This document shows positions 14,674 through 22,528 of a DNA stretch of 27,418 bases, piece by piece. This stretch comes from an uncultured Clostridia bacterium. Its GTDB lineage: Bacteria; Bacillota; Clostridia; UBA1381. The position numbers were made by a program, and so were the translations under genes. Under the pieces are notes generated by a model. It made no database searches, was not told where the DNA came from, and saw only the letters and a program-made list of their open reading frames with translations. Each line of letters opens with the position of its first letter. The first letter of the stretch is position 1. Location: positions 1 through 27,418 of the forward strand of contig CAKSPN010000003.1 in assembly GCA_934481375.1 (NCBI GenBank). The letters run 5' to 3'.

Positions 14674-15024
14674 TGGTGGAGATGACGAGAATTGAACTCG
14701 TGTCCGAAAATAAGTCCGCCCGAGCTTCTCCGAGTGCAGGTTATGATTAACATTCCCTTTGCCGCTGCTCCATAACCAAAGCTACGGCATCGGTAGTTTT
14801 CTTATGCGTGGCAAAGCCGAAAACAATTCTTTACTCACGTTCACCGCTGATATTATGCCCGAGTCCGAACTGCGGTACGTTCGGAGCGGACAACGCCGCA
14901 ATTAGGCAGCGTAAGCTAATTCTGTTTTGTTAGCGTTTATATTTAAAGTTAAGCTGTTTTAAGTGGAGCTTGACACTACTCGCTGCTCAGGTTTCATTAT
15001 CCCCGTCGAAACCATGACATCCCC
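14674..15024 (-). ncRNA. ssrA: tmRNA (ssrA)
   Basis: tmRNA rescues stalled ribosomes and adds a degradation tag. The 351-nt gene reads from GGGGATGTCATGGTTTCGAC at its 5' end to a T-arm (TTCAATT loop) and CATCTCCACCA at its 3' end, with CCA encoded. The seven-base acceptor stem pairs completely and has the G3-U wobble that alanyl-tRNA synthetase recognises. The mRNA-like part starts at the resume codon GCT (14934) after TAAAC and encodes the tag ANKTELAYAA, then TAA. It is a one-piece form, not a permuted two-piece tmRNA. Confidence 0.97.
14902..14934 (-). other. tmRNA tag-peptide reading frame (ANKTELAYAA)
   Basis: Ten codons (GCT AAC AAA ACA GAA TTA GCT TAC GCT GCC) and TAA encode ANKTELAYAA. 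The two terminal alanines needed by ClpXP-type proteases are present, but the last five residues are LAYAA rather than the common YALAA. Confidence 0.92.
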
Positions 15025-15044
15025 ATATATTAACTTGTAAATAC

Positions 15045-15073
15045 AGTATATCATAATTATATGAAAAAATCAA
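15045..15073 (-). promoter_or_regulatory. Promoter of ssrA
   Basis: On the minus strand TTGATT (15068-15073) and TATACT (15045-15050) are 17 bases apart. Transcription would begin near 15038, leaving about 14 bases to be removed by RNase P to form the mature 5' end. Confidence 0.65.
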
Positions 15074-15150
15074 TCGAAATTATACATAAAAGGCGAATTA
15101 TTTATTCCAAAGAGGGCAAAATAAGAAAAAACATTAAAGGAATTTCAATT

Positions 15151-15576
15151 ATGGGTTTTATCTACAGCATAATTGCAGGGGCGGCGATGAGCATACAGGG
15201 TGTGATGAATACACGTCTGGGCGAGAAAACGGGATTGTATGAGGCAAACGCATACGTTCAGGGAACGGCGTTTTTGCTGTCGCTTATTGCAATGTGGGTA
15301 TTGGGAAAAGGAAATATACGTGAAATAACGGGAGTAAACAAGTGGTATCTGCTCGGCGGAGTATTCGGTATTTTGATAACGATAACCGTTATGCTTGCGA
15401 TGAAAAAGCTGACCCCGGCGCTGGCGGTATCGTCAATATTGATTGCACAGCTTTTGACGGCGGCGCTGATTGACGCATTCGGATTTATGGACAGCGAAAA
15501 GGTCGCATTCGGGTGGAACAAATACTGCGGTTTGATTTTAATGCTTGCCGGAGTTATACTGTTTAAACACAAATAA
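15151..15576 (+). CDS. DMT-superfamily membrane protein, YdcZ (DUF606) type
   Basis: This 141-residue protein has four to five hydrophobic segments and the half-length form of the YdcZ/DUF606 branch of drug/metabolite transporters (MGFIYSIIAGAAMSIQG at the N-terminus, NTRLGEKTG, and a last segment GLILMLAGVILF). Such proteins are thought to work as dimers; the substrate is unknown. The frame is open from 15061, but that start overlaps the ssrA promoter; ATG 15151 has AAAGGA ten bases upstream and begins where the family begins. It is a single gene, divergent from ssrA and convergent with rlmH, and its stop codon lies within the shared terminator. Confidence 0.85.
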   Translation: MGFIYSIIAGAAMSIQGVMNTRLGEKTGLYEANAYVQGTAFLLSLIAMWVLGKGNIREITGVNKWYLLGGVFGILITITVMLAMKKLTPALAVSSILIAQLLTAALIDAFGFMDSEKVAFGWNKYCGLILMLAGVILFKHK

Positions 15577-15604
15577 GCGGTGTGCATTGGCACACCGCTT
15601 ATTT
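15571..15604. terminator. Bidirectional terminator containing both stop codons
   Basis: Arms AAATAAGCGGTGTG (15571-15584) and CACACCGCTTATTT (15591-15604) pair perfectly over 14 bp with a CATTGG loop. The TAA of the plus-strand transporter and the TAA of minus-strand rlmH are at mirror positions within the arms. Confidence 0.88.
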
Positions 15605-16072
15605 GTGATAGCTTTCATTATTTATAATTTTAAACGCACGGTATATCTGCTCGCATAAAACAACACGCATCAGCTGATGGGGCAGGGTTATGCGCCCGAA
15701 ACTCAATCTGATGTCCGAGCGGCTTTTTACCTCGTCGGACAATCCGAGCGAACCGCCGATTATGAACGTAATGTTTGACGATGTCATGGAAACCGCAGAT
15801 ATTTTATCGGCAAGCTGTTCGCTTGAAACCTCCGTCCCCTCTATGCACATAGCAACAACATATCCGCTCTTGAGTTTTGCAAGAATGGCTTTGCCCTCCT
15901 TGTCCTTAATTGCGGACATTTCTTTTTCCGAGGCACGGTCGGGGATTTTTTCGTCCGGTATTTCGATTATTTCAAATTTACCGAAACGTGACATACGTTT
16001 TTTATATTCGTTTATCGCATCGGTAAAATATTTCTCTTTAATTTTTCCGACGCACAGTACGGTAATATTCAT
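15599..16072 (-). CDS. rlmH: 23S rRNA (pseudouridine1915-N3)-methyltransferase RlmH
   Basis: RlmH methylates pseudouridine 1915 in helix 69 of 23S rRNA on assembled 70S ribosomes, using S-adenosylmethionine. The 157 residues match the small SPOUT family in length. It begins MNITVLCVGKIKEKYF and has the trefoil-knot cofactor motif FIIGGSLGLSDEV, followed by SFGRITLPHQLMRVVLCEQIYRA, a highly conserved segment. The ATG overlaps the stop of walJ as ATGA, and there is no good ribosome site of its own, so translation is probably coupled. It is the last gene of the murA-walJ-rlmH unit; walJ-rlmH adjacency is common in Firmicutes. Confidence 0.96.
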   Translation of the reverse strand: MNITVLCVGKIKEKYFTDAINEYKKRMSRFGKFEIIEIPDEKIPDRASEKEMSAIKDKEGKAILAKLKSGYVVAMCIEGTEVSSEQLADKISAVSMTSSNITFIIGGSLGLSDEVKSRSDIRLSFGRITLPHQLMRVVLCEQIYRAFKIINNESYHK

Positions 16073-16854
16073 AAGCTGTAAAATCTCGTTACTTTATATC
16101 TGTCGGCGACTTGAAGCGTGATTTCACGCCCGACCTCCACACCTGCCGACGTAAGCCTGTTATACGTTTCCATAATAGCGGTTTCGGGGTAATTGTTATG
16201 TACGCTTAAATGCCCGAGCATAAGCTGTTTTGTGCCGTGATTTGCAAGGTCGAGCGCTGCCTCGGCGGCACTTGCGTTTGATAAATGCCCGAAATCGCTT
16301 AATATTCTCTGTTTAAGCGGATAAGGGTATGGTCCCACACGGAGCATATCAACATCATGGTTTGATTCAAGCAACACTTTTTTGCAGCCGTGCAGATGAT
16401 TAAGAATATTTTCGTTCATACGCCCTATATCGGTCGCAACCGCAACGCTTTCATCACCCGATGAAAAGACAAATCCGACGGGCATTGCCGCATCGTGCGG
16501 TATGGAAAACGGAGTAACTCCTATAGAGCCTATTTCAAATGATTTTTCGGGAGTAATCTCCATACGTAAATCATCATCGATTTTTCCTATATCCATTGCC
16601 TTGTGCGTGGGAGCGGTGGCGTAAATGGGCAGATTATATCTTCGCACAGCCACACCTGCTCCTTTTATGTGGTCGGAATGTTCGTGCGTGATAAGCAAAG
16701 CGCTGATGTTCTTCAGGAGAATATCGGCATTTGCAAGCGCTTCTTCAAGCCTTTTAGCCGATGTTCCGCAGTCTAAAAGCAATGTAGTCTTTCCGTCGGT
16801 GATGACGGACGAATTTCCCGATGAGCCGCTTATAAGCGATATTAATTCAATCAT
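16069..16854 (-). CDS. walJ: Metallo-beta-lactamase-fold hydrolase, WalJ/YycJ family
   Basis: This 261-residue cytoplasmic protein has the di-metal site of the metallo-beta-lactamase fold: H57-E58-H59-S60-D61-H62 (THEHSDHIKG), with further ligands likely in SIPHDA, ATDIGR and LGHLS. The start MIELISLISGSSGNSSVI is typical of the WalJ/YycJ group, which is linked genetically to the WalRK wall-control system and to DNA repair or wall-division coordination; the true substrate is not settled. The walRK genes are not in the window. It follows murA after 12 bases with an AGGGG ribosome site and overlaps rlmH by four bases. Confidence 0.92.
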   Translation of the reverse strand: MIELISLISGSSGNSSVITDGKTTLLLDCGTSAKRLEEALANADILLKNISALLITHEHSDHIKGAGVAVRRYNLPIYATAPTHKAMDIGKIDDDLRMEITPEKSFEIGSIGVTPFSIPHDAAMPVGFVFSSGDESVAVATDIGRMNENILNHLHGCKKVLLESNHDVDMLRVGPYPYPLKQRILSDFGHLSNASAAEAALDLANHGTKQLMLGHLSVHNNYPETAIMETYNRLTSAGVEVGREITLQVADRYKVTRFYSL

Positions 16855-16866
16855 TTATAACCCCTG

Positions 16867-18147
16867 TTAATCAAAGCTTTCGTCAACAACGGTAACACGG
16901 TGTATATCTCCGCCGAGCTGTATAAATTTCTGCTCGAAATTTTCGTATCCACGGTCGATGTGATATATATCGGTTATTTCCGTTATGCCGTCCGCCATAA
17001 GTCCGGCAATAATCATTGCGGCGCCGGCGCGCAGATCAGTGGCACGTACGCATGCGCCGGAAAGCTTTTCAATTCCGTCTATAATCGCAAGTTTTCCCTC
17101 TACACGAATGTCCGCACCCATGCGCTTTAACTCGTTTACGTATCTGAAACGATCGTCCCAGACGCCTTCTCGTGCCGTGCTTATGCCGTCAACAGTGCTT
17201 AAAAATGCAACGAGCTGAGGCTGCATATCTGTCGGGAAACCGGGGTAGGGGAGCGCAATAAAGTTTACGTGCTTGAATTTTGTGTCGTCATCAACCCATA
17301 CATGAACGCTGTCCTCGCCGTTTTGAACTTTAACACCGGCTTCTATAAGCTTTGCCGAGATTATGTCAAGATGACGAGGAATAACGTTATTAAGCACTAT
17401 GTCGCCTCTTGTGGCGGCGGCGGCAATCATAAAAGTGCCTGCCTCTATCTGGTCGGGTATAATCGGGTACGAACCGCCGTGCAGGCTGTCTACACCCTTT
17501 ACTTTTATTGTATCTGTTCCCGCACCGCGTATATTTGCGCCCATATTGTTAAGGAAATTCGCAAGATCAACGATATGCGGCTCTTTTGCGGCATTTTCGA
17601 TAACCGTTACGCCGTCAGCTTTGACTGCGGCGAGAATTGCGTTTATGGTTGCTCCGACGGTTACGACATCAAAAAATATGTTGCCGCCGTGAAGGTTGTC
17701 CACTTTTCCTTTGACAATGCTCTTTTTGGGATCTATTTCCGCACCGAGTGCCTCAAAGCTTTTTATGTGCTGATCGATCGGGCGTGTGCCGAAATCACAG
17801 CCGCCGGGAGGGTCTACCTCAAATTTGCGGCATCTGCCGAGCAGTGCGCCCATAAGATAGCTTGATCCGCGCATTTTTCGTGTGAGATCGCCAGGAGGCG
17901 TGTATGAGTCTACGTTTGTGCAGTCTATTTCCACTGTATTTTTGTCTATATAAACAACGCTTGCATTAAGGTTTTCGAGAATTTTCAAATAAAGCCTTAC
18001 ATCTTTAATATCGGGAAGATTTTCAATTCTGCACTTACCGTCCACCAAAAGGCACGCGGGGAGAATTGCCACAGCGGCATTTTTTGCACCGCTTATGGTT
18101 ACTTCGCCGTGAAGGCGGTTTCCGCCTTTTATTAAGAGTTTATCCAA
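16867..18147 (-). CDS. murA: UDP-N-acetylglucosamine 1-carboxyvinyltransferase MurA
   Basis: MurA transfers enolpyruvate from phosphoenolpyruvate to UDP-GlcNAc, the first committed step of peptidoglycan synthesis, in the cytoplasm. The 426 residues match the family. K22 and N23 (GAKNA) and C117 (PPGGCDFGTRP), the residue modified by fosfomycin in MurA, are present, so the protein should be fosfomycin-sensitive at this position. The start codon is TTG, six bases after AAAGGGGTG; no in-frame ATG upstream fits. The gene has its own promoter and leads murA-walJ-rlmH. Firmicutes often carry two MurA paralogues, and which this one is cannot be told here. Confidence 0.96.
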   Translation of the reverse strand: MDKLLIKGGNRLHGEVTISGAKNAAVAILPACLLVDGKCRIENLPDIKDVRLYLKILENLNASVVYIDKNTVEIDCTNVDSYTPPGDLTRKMRGSSYLMGALLGRCRKFEVDPPGGCDFGTRPIDQHIKSFEALGAEIDPKKSIVKGKVDNLHGGNIFFDVVTVGATINAILAAVKADGVTVIENAAKEPHIVDLANFLNNMGANIRGAGTDTIKVKGVDSLHGGSYPIIPDQIEAGTFMIAAAATRGDIVLNNVIPRHLDIISAKLIEAGVKVQNGEDSVHVWVDDDTKFKHVNFIALPYPGFPTDMQPQLVAFLSTVDGISTAREGVWDDRFRYVNELKRMGADIRVEGKLAIIDGIEKLSGACVRATDLRAGAAMIIAGLMADGITEITDIYHIDRGYENFEQKFIQLGGDIHRVTVVDESFD

Positions 18148-18214
18148 TAGTTACACCCCTTTGTGATTGATGTATAAATCAAGTATATTAATTATCATAA
18201 GTATCTGATACTAC

Positions 18215-18243
18215 ATTATACCAAAAAAATGCGCAAAATGCAA
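18215..18243 (-). promoter_or_regulatory. Promoter of murA-walJ-rlmH
   Basis: On the minus strand TTGCAT (18238-18243) and TATAAT (18215-18220) are 17 bases apart, and the -10 is preceded by TGG, an extended -10 element. Confidence 0.75.
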
Positions 18244-18303
18244 AGAAAAAATGCACAAAAAATAAAATTTAATTTTTTTGTAAAAAATCCATAATGAAAC
18301 ACG

Positions 18304-18332
18304 AAAAAAACAGCCTGCAAAGCAAGCTGTTT
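18304..18332 (-). terminator. Intrinsic terminator of rpmB
   Basis: On the minus strand AAACAGCTTGC pairs with GCAGGCTGTTT (one G-T wobble) around a short TTT loop, running into seven T ending at 18304. It lies 16 bases after the rpmB stop. Confidence 0.9.
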
Positions 18333-18347
18333 AAAATCGCACATAAA

Positions 18348-18536
18348 TTAAACCGCACGCTGTACTTTACCTGAACGCAGGCAACGTGTGCAAACGTGAA
18401 CCGACTTAACCGAACCGTTTACTACAGCCTTAACCTTTTTTATGTTTGGTTTCCAAGCTCTGTTTGATCTTCTGTGTGAATGAGACATCTTTATACCGAA
18501 GGTTACGCCCTTACCGCATATATCACATTTAGCCAT
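18348..18536 (-). CDS. rpmB: Large-subunit ribosomal protein bL28
   Basis: This 62-residue protein begins MAKCDICGKGVTFGIKMSHS and shows the basic bL28 core (RRSNRAWKPNIKKVKA). It has two Cys-X2-Cys pairs (C4/C7 and, near the C-terminus, CTRC), so it is the zinc-binding form of bL28. Many bacteria also have a zinc-free paralogue for zinc shortage; none is seen here. The frame can be extended to 18563, but AGGAGGTG seven bases before the ATG at 18536 decides the start. It is a single gene with its own promoter and terminator. Confidence 0.97.
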   Translation of the reverse strand: MAKCDICGKGVTFGIKMSHSHRRSNRAWKPNIKKVKAVVNGSVKSVHVCTRCLRSGKVQRAV

Positions 18537-18578
18537 TCCAAAACACCTCCTAATACATATCAATAAACATCAAGAGAT

Positions 18579-18607
18579 ATTTTAACACAAAAATAATAAT
18601 TTTGCAA
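18579..18607 (-). promoter_or_regulatory. Promoter of rpmB
   Basis: On the minus strand TTGCAA (18602-18607) and TAAAAT (18579-18584) are 17 bases apart, in an AT-rich stretch. Confidence 0.65.
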
Positions 18608-18708
18608 GTGTTTTTATTCAAATTTTTCAAAAAAAATCATAAAAGCGTGAAAATCGGCGAATATTTATAATATGTTTGCCTTATAGGAAAGAAAAGTTAT
18701 ATATATTA

Positions 18709-18737
18709 TTGCAAAAATTCCGCATATGAGTTATAAT
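18709..18737 (+). promoter_or_regulatory. Promoter of the hprK-murB-rapZ-yvcK-whiA-dnaE operon
   Basis: TTGCAA (18709-18714) and a perfect TATAAT (18732-18737) are 17 bases apart. A second TATAAT at 18666-18671 has no fitting -35. Confidence 0.7.
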
Positions 18738-18768
18738 ATGTATATACCCATTGAAAGGATAAGAATTT

Positions 18769-18783
18769 ATGCGCAGAAGATAA
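18769..18783 (+). other. Possible minimal upstream ORF (Met-Arg-Arg-Arg-stop)
   Basis: ATG CGC AGA AGA TAA follows AAAGGAT with a spacing better than that of hprK itself (whose site is a weak GGCGGTGA). The ORF ends 25 bases before the hprK ATG and is in another frame. It may affect hprK translation through reinitiation; chance occurrence is quite possible. Confidence 0.25.
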
Positions 18784-18808
18784 GCGTGTGGTTCGGCGGT
18801 GAACAGTT

Positions 18809-19759
18809 ATGTACGAGAGTGAATTTACAATACCGATAAGCAGTATAATCGAAGAATTTGAGCTGGAAAAGATATGCGAGCCGGAAAATATCGACGAGGT
18901 GCTTGTTTCCACCTCCGACGTAAACCGTCCCGGTTTGCAGATGGCGGGATTTTTTGATTATTTTGACGATCAGCGTATACAGATAATGGGAAAGGTAGAG
19001 TTTACGTATCTTGAAAAGCTTTCCGCAGATGAGCGTGAAAAGCGTCTTGAAACGTATTTCGGGCATAATTTTCCCGCACTTGTTGTCACAAGAGGTTTGC
19101 AGGTGTTTCCCGAAATGAAAGAACTTGCGGAAAAATACGATAGGATATTGCTACGCACGGAACTTAGCACATCGGATTTTATGAGTGCGCTCATACGCTA
19201 TCTCAATGTGCAGATTGCGCCCAGGCGTACACGCCACGGCGTGCTTGTCGAGGTTTACGGCGAGGGAATACTCATAATGGGCGAGAGCGGCGTAGGAAAG
19301 AGCGAAACGGCTATCGAGCTTGTAAAGCGAGGACACAGACTTGTTGCGGACGATGCGGTTGAGATAAAGAGAGTGTCGGACAGAACGCTTGTCGGCTCGT
19401 CACCCGAGATAATCCGTCATTTTGTCGAACTTCGCGGAATAGGTATAATAGACGTAAAGGAAATATTCGGTATGGGTGCGGTTAAAGATACCGAAAGCAT
19501 AGATATGATAATCCATCTTGAACCGTGGGTCGAGGGAAGAAACTACGACCGTCTCGGTATGGTGGACGAATATACAAATATAATGGGAATAAATATCCCC
19601 AGCCTTACAATTCCCGTAAGACTCGGCAGAAACCTTGCGGTCATAGTGGAGGTTGCCGCAATGAACAACAGGCAAAAGCGTATGGGATATAATGCCGCTG
19701 TTGAACTTAACAACAGACTTATGCGTCAGATGGAAGAAAATTTGGGCAAAAATAATTAA
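18809..19759 (+). CDS. hprK: HPr kinase/phosphorylase
   Basis: HprK phosphorylates and dephosphorylates HPr at Ser46 and so sets carbon catabolite repression in Firmicutes. The 316 residues match the family. The N-terminal domain includes TSDVNRPGLQMAGFFDYF. Then come H143 (RHGVLVEVYG), the Walker A loop at 158-165 (GESGVGKS), and the family signature ELRGIGIIDVKEIFGMGAV, followed by a conserved C-terminal region with IPVRLGRNLA. All catalytic parts are present. It opens the operon with murB 19 bases downstream, tying carbon supply to wall synthesis. The start at 18809 fits the family N-terminus, although its ribosome site is weak. Confidence 0.97.
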   Translation: MYESEFTIPISSIIEEFELEKICEPENIDEVLVSTSDVNRPGLQMAGFFDYFDDQRIQIMGKVEFTYLEKLSADEREKRLETYFGHNFPALVVTRGLQVFPEMKELAEKYDRILLRTELSTSDFMSALIRYLNVQIAPRRTRHGVLVEVYGEGILIMGESGVGKSETAIELVKRGHRLVADDAVEIKRVSDRTLVGSSPEIIRHFVELRGIGIIDVKEIFGMGAVKDTESIDMIIHLEPWVEGRNYDRLGMVDEYTNIMGINIPSLTIPVRLGRNLAVIVEVAAMNNRQKRMGYNAAVELNNRLMRQMEENLGKNN

Positions 19760-19778
19760 ATCGGAGAGATTGCAAATA

Positions 19779-20672
19779 ATGTTAAAAGAACTTTTGAATA
19801 TATCGCCGAATGTGGTTTTTGACGAGCCTATGAGCGCTCATACGTCATTCCGCATAGGCGGAAATGCGGACGCATTTGTAAGCGCAGAGAGTGCGGAGGA
19901 GATACGGTCGCTTGTTTCGTTCTGCAAAGAAAAGGGGATACCGTATATGTTTATGGGAAACGGCAGTAATATGCTTGTTTCGGATAAGGGCATACGCGGA
20001 CTGGTTATACAGGTCGGAAACGGTATGCAAAAATGCAGTATCGATGGTGATACGGTGTGCGCCCAGGCAGGAATACTTATGTCAAAACTGGCGCATGAGA
20101 TTTTGCGTGCGGAGCTTTCGGGATTTGAAACGCTTTCGGGCATACCGGGAACGCTTGGCGGCGGAATTTATATGAACGCCGGTGCATACGGCGGCGAGAT
20201 AAAAGACGTTGCGGAGGAAATCACGTACATTGATAATGACGGCAATATCAGAACGATAAGCGGCGGTGAGGCGGATTTTTCGTATCGGCACAGCGTGTTT
20301 GAAGAAAACGGTTACATTATATTGTCGGCAAAGCTAAAGCTTAAAAAGGGAAATTATGACGATATAAAATCCGCAATGACCGATTACAATAAGCGCCGTG
20401 CGGATAAACAGCCGCTTAATATGCCGTCGGCAGGCAGTACGTTCAAGCGCCCCGAGGGATATTTTGCAGGAAAGCTTATACAGGACAGCGGACTTATGGG
20501 ATATTCCGTGGGCGGTGCACAGGTCAGCGAAAAGCATGCGGGTTTTGTGGTAAACAAAGGCGGAGCAACGGCAAAAGATGTGCTTGAGCTTATCGGGCAT
20601 ATAAAGAATACGGTCAGAGAAAAATTCGGTGTGGAGCTTACCCCCGAAGTACGTCTTGTCGGTGAATTTTAA
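19779..20672 (+). CDS. murB: UDP-N-acetylenolpyruvoylglucosamine reductase MurB
   Basis: MurB reduces UDP-GlcNAc-enolpyruvate to UDP-MurNAc with NADPH and FAD, the step after MurA. The 297 residues show the FAD-binding elements GNGSNMLVSDKG (60-71) and GIPGTLGGGIYMNAGAYGG (121-139), active-site R170 (SYRHS), the proton-donor serine at about S220 (SAGSTFKRP), and E290 near the C-terminus (LTPEVRLVG). The short form with this SYRHS/GSTFK pattern is the type II MurB of Firmicutes. The frame stays open upstream to 19692 inside hprK, but ATG 19779 follows GGAGAG and matches the family start. It is probably co-transcribed with hprK and rapZ. Confidence 0.97.
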   Translation: MLKELLNISPNVVFDEPMSAHTSFRIGGNADAFVSAESAEEIRSLVSFCKEKGIPYMFMGNGSNMLVSDKGIRGLVIQVGNGMQKCSIDGDTVCAQAGILMSKLAHEILRAELSGFETLSGIPGTLGGGIYMNAGAYGGEIKDVAEEITYIDNDGNIRTISGGEADFSYRHSVFEENGYIILSAKLKLKKGNYDDIKSAMTDYNKRRADKQPLNMPSAGSTFKRPEGYFAGKLIQDSGLMGYSVGGAQVSEKHAGFVVNKGGATAKDVLELIGHIKNTVREKFGVELTPEVRLVGEF

Positions 20673-20687
20673 AAACGAGGGATAATA

Positions 20688-21542
20688 ATGCAATTTACAA
20701 TAGTAACGGGAATGTCAGGCTCGGGAAAGACGAGGGTTATACGTTACCTGGAGGATATAGGGTATTTCTGCATAGACAATATGCCGCCTGTGCTGATACC
20801 GAAATTTTCAGAAATGCTATCTTCGGCAACGGGAAAATTCAATAATGTGGCGTTTGTTGTGGACGTCCGTGTAGGCGATATGATAAACGAGCTGATAGGT
20901 CAGATAAACGTATTGAAATCCATGGGATATGACGCACGCATACTTTTCCTTAACGCAAGCGACGAAACGCTTGTAAAACGATATAAGGAAACACGGCGTG
21001 TCCACCCCGTGTACAGTCCAGACGGACTTTTGGCTTCGATACAGAAGGAGCGCAAAATTCTCGAAAAGCTTCTAAATGCGGCGGATTATGTGATAGACAC
21101 ATCGCAAATGACGAACAATAAGCTTATTGATGAGGTAAAGGAAATATACTGCCGGGGCAAAAACCCCGGGATTAAGATAAACGTTATGGCGTTCGGCTTT
21201 AAGTACGGCATACCTATGGACGCCGACCTTGTGTTTGACGTAAGGTGTTTCCCGAACCCGTTTTATATAGAGGATTTAAAGTACAAGACGGGAAACGACA
21301 AGGAAGTGCAGGATTACGTCATGAGCTTTCCGACAGCGGTCGAATTTCTCGAAAAACTTAAAGATATGGCAAAATTCCTTATACCCTTGTATGAGGAAGA
21401 GGGAAAAATTTCGCTTACGGTTGCGATAGGCTGTACGGGCGGAAAACACAGAAGCATAACAATGGCAAACAAGCTCGGAGAATATCTAAAAGAGCTTAAA
21501 TATACAGTAGATATAACGCACCGTGATTTGGGCAGAGAATAG
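20688..21542 (+). CDS. rapZ: RNase adapter / nucleotide-binding protein RapZ (YvcJ)
   Basis: This 284-residue P-loop protein has Walker A at residues 8-15 (GMSGSGKT), the family segment FCIDNMPPVLIPKF, and the C-terminal GCTGGKHRS motif with its conserved cysteine and histidine. In E. coli RapZ controls glucosamine-6-phosphate synthase through small-RNA decay and binds GlcN6P; in B. subtilis the orthologue YvcJ is a GTPase linked to competence. In Clostridia the role is less known. It lies 15 bases after murB with GAGGGA as ribosome site, in the conserved order rapZ-yvcK-whiA. Confidence 0.96.
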   Translation: MQFTIVTGMSGSGKTRVIRYLEDIGYFCIDNMPPVLIPKFSEMLSSATGKFNNVAFVVDVRVGDMINELIGQINVLKSMGYDARILFLNASDETLVKRYKETRRVHPVYSPDGLLASIQKERKILEKLLNAADYVIDTSQMTNNKLIDEVKEIYCRGKNPGIKINVMAFGFKYGIPMDADLVFDVRCFPNPFYIEDLKYKTGNDKEVQDYVMSFPTAVEFLEKLKDMAKFLIPLYEEEGKISLTVAIGCTGGKHRSITMANKLGEYLKELKYTVDITHRDLGRE

Positions 21543-21564
21543 CAAAAAGGCGGTTGATTTTTTT

Positions 21565-22512
21565 ATGAGAGATAAAAAAATAGTTGTCATCGGGGGCGGT
21601 ACGGGACTTTCGACGATGCTTCGGGGACTCAGAATGCATACGCACAATATAACAGCGGTGGTTACGGTTGCCGATGACGGAGGGTCGTCGGGGGTACTGC
21701 GCAGTGATATGGGAATGCTGCCGCCGGGCGATGTGCGAAATTGCATATGCGCCCTGTCCGATACAGACCCGATATTGTCGGAGCTTTTGTCGTTCAGATT
21801 TGACGAAGGCTCGCTTAAAGGACACAGCTTAGGCAATATTATTCTTGCGGCGCTTAATGAGATGTCGGATAATTTTGAGGAGGCTGTGGGCAAATTAAAT
21901 CAGATAATGGGAGTAATCGGAAAGGTTTATCCCGTAACGAATGAGTCGGTAAATTTAAGAGCAATTCTTGAGGACGGCACGGTTATAAACGGCGAATCGC
22001 TGATAGGCAGTTACCGTGACGGCAAAAATAAAGGCATATCGGAATTGCATATGGTACCCGAAAACCCCAAACCTGTTGACGGCGTAATTAAAGCTATCGG
22101 CGAGGCGGATATAATTGTTCTGGGGCCGGGCAGTCTTTACACAAGCATAATACCGAATTTGCTTGTGGAGGGCGTTACGGAGGCAATACATAAAAGCAGT
22201 GCAAAAAAGGTATACGTGTGCAATATAATGACCCAGCCGGGCGAAACGGACGGCTACACCGTTTCGGATCATTTGCGTGCGATAGAAAAACATTCGTATG
22301 AGGGGATTGCCGATGCGGTTATAGTAAACCGTTCTCCTCTGCCGCAGGAACTTGCGGAAAGATATGCGGCGGAGCATGCGTATCAGGTAAAGGACGATAC
22401 GGATAAAATCAATAATAAAATGATAACGGTGTACGGCGATTTACTGCTTATGAATAATGATAAAATACGTCATAATTTCAGCAGACTTGCACGTACAATA
22501 GTATTGTTGTGA
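21565..22512 (+). CDS. yvcK: Gluconeogenesis/wall regulator YvcK (GlmR), CofD-like
   Basis: This 315-residue protein of the CofD-like family begins MRDKKIVVIGGGTGLSTMLRGL, a Rossmann-type nucleotide-sugar site. It also has VADDGGSSGVLR, PPGDVRNCICALS, and LGPGSLYTSIIPNLLV, all hallmarks of YvcK/GlmR. In B. subtilis the protein binds UDP-GlcNAc and stimulates GlmS, and it is needed on gluconeogenic carbon sources. The frame opens at 21523 within rapZ, but ATG 21565 follows AAAAAGGCGG and matches the family N-terminus. Its place between rapZ and whiA is the usual one. Confidence 0.96.
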   Translation: MRDKKIVVIGGGTGLSTMLRGLRMHTHNITAVVTVADDGGSSGVLRSDMGMLPPGDVRNCICALSDTDPILSELLSFRFDEGSLKGHSLGNIILAALNEMSDNFEEAVGKLNQIMGVIGKVYPVTNESVNLRAILEDGTVINGESLIGSYRDGKNKGISELHMVPENPKPVDGVIKAIGEADIIVLGPGSLYTSIIPNLLVEGVTEAIHKSSAKKVYVCNIMTQPGETDGYTVSDHLRAIEKHSYEGIADAVIVNRSPLPQELAERYAAEHAYQVKDDTDKINNKMITVYGDLLLMNNDKIRHNFSRLARTIVLL

Positions 22513-22528
22513 AAGAGAGAAATATCAG

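Noticed and set aside
14565..14753. Long N-terminal extension of MntA running into tmRNA
   Set aside because: It would read through the tmRNA 3' end, its terminator and the mntA promoter; ATG 14564 has AAAGGAG.
14671..15024. tRNA gene suggested by the CCA end and T-arm at 14674
   Set aside because: The 5' half is 300 bases away with the tmRNA hallmark GTTTCGACGGGG and a tag frame, so it is tmRNA.
15061..15150. Longer N-terminus of the YdcZ-like transporter
   Set aside because: It overlaps the ssrA promoter, is basic rather than hydrophobic, and ATG 15151 has AAAGGA and fits the family start.
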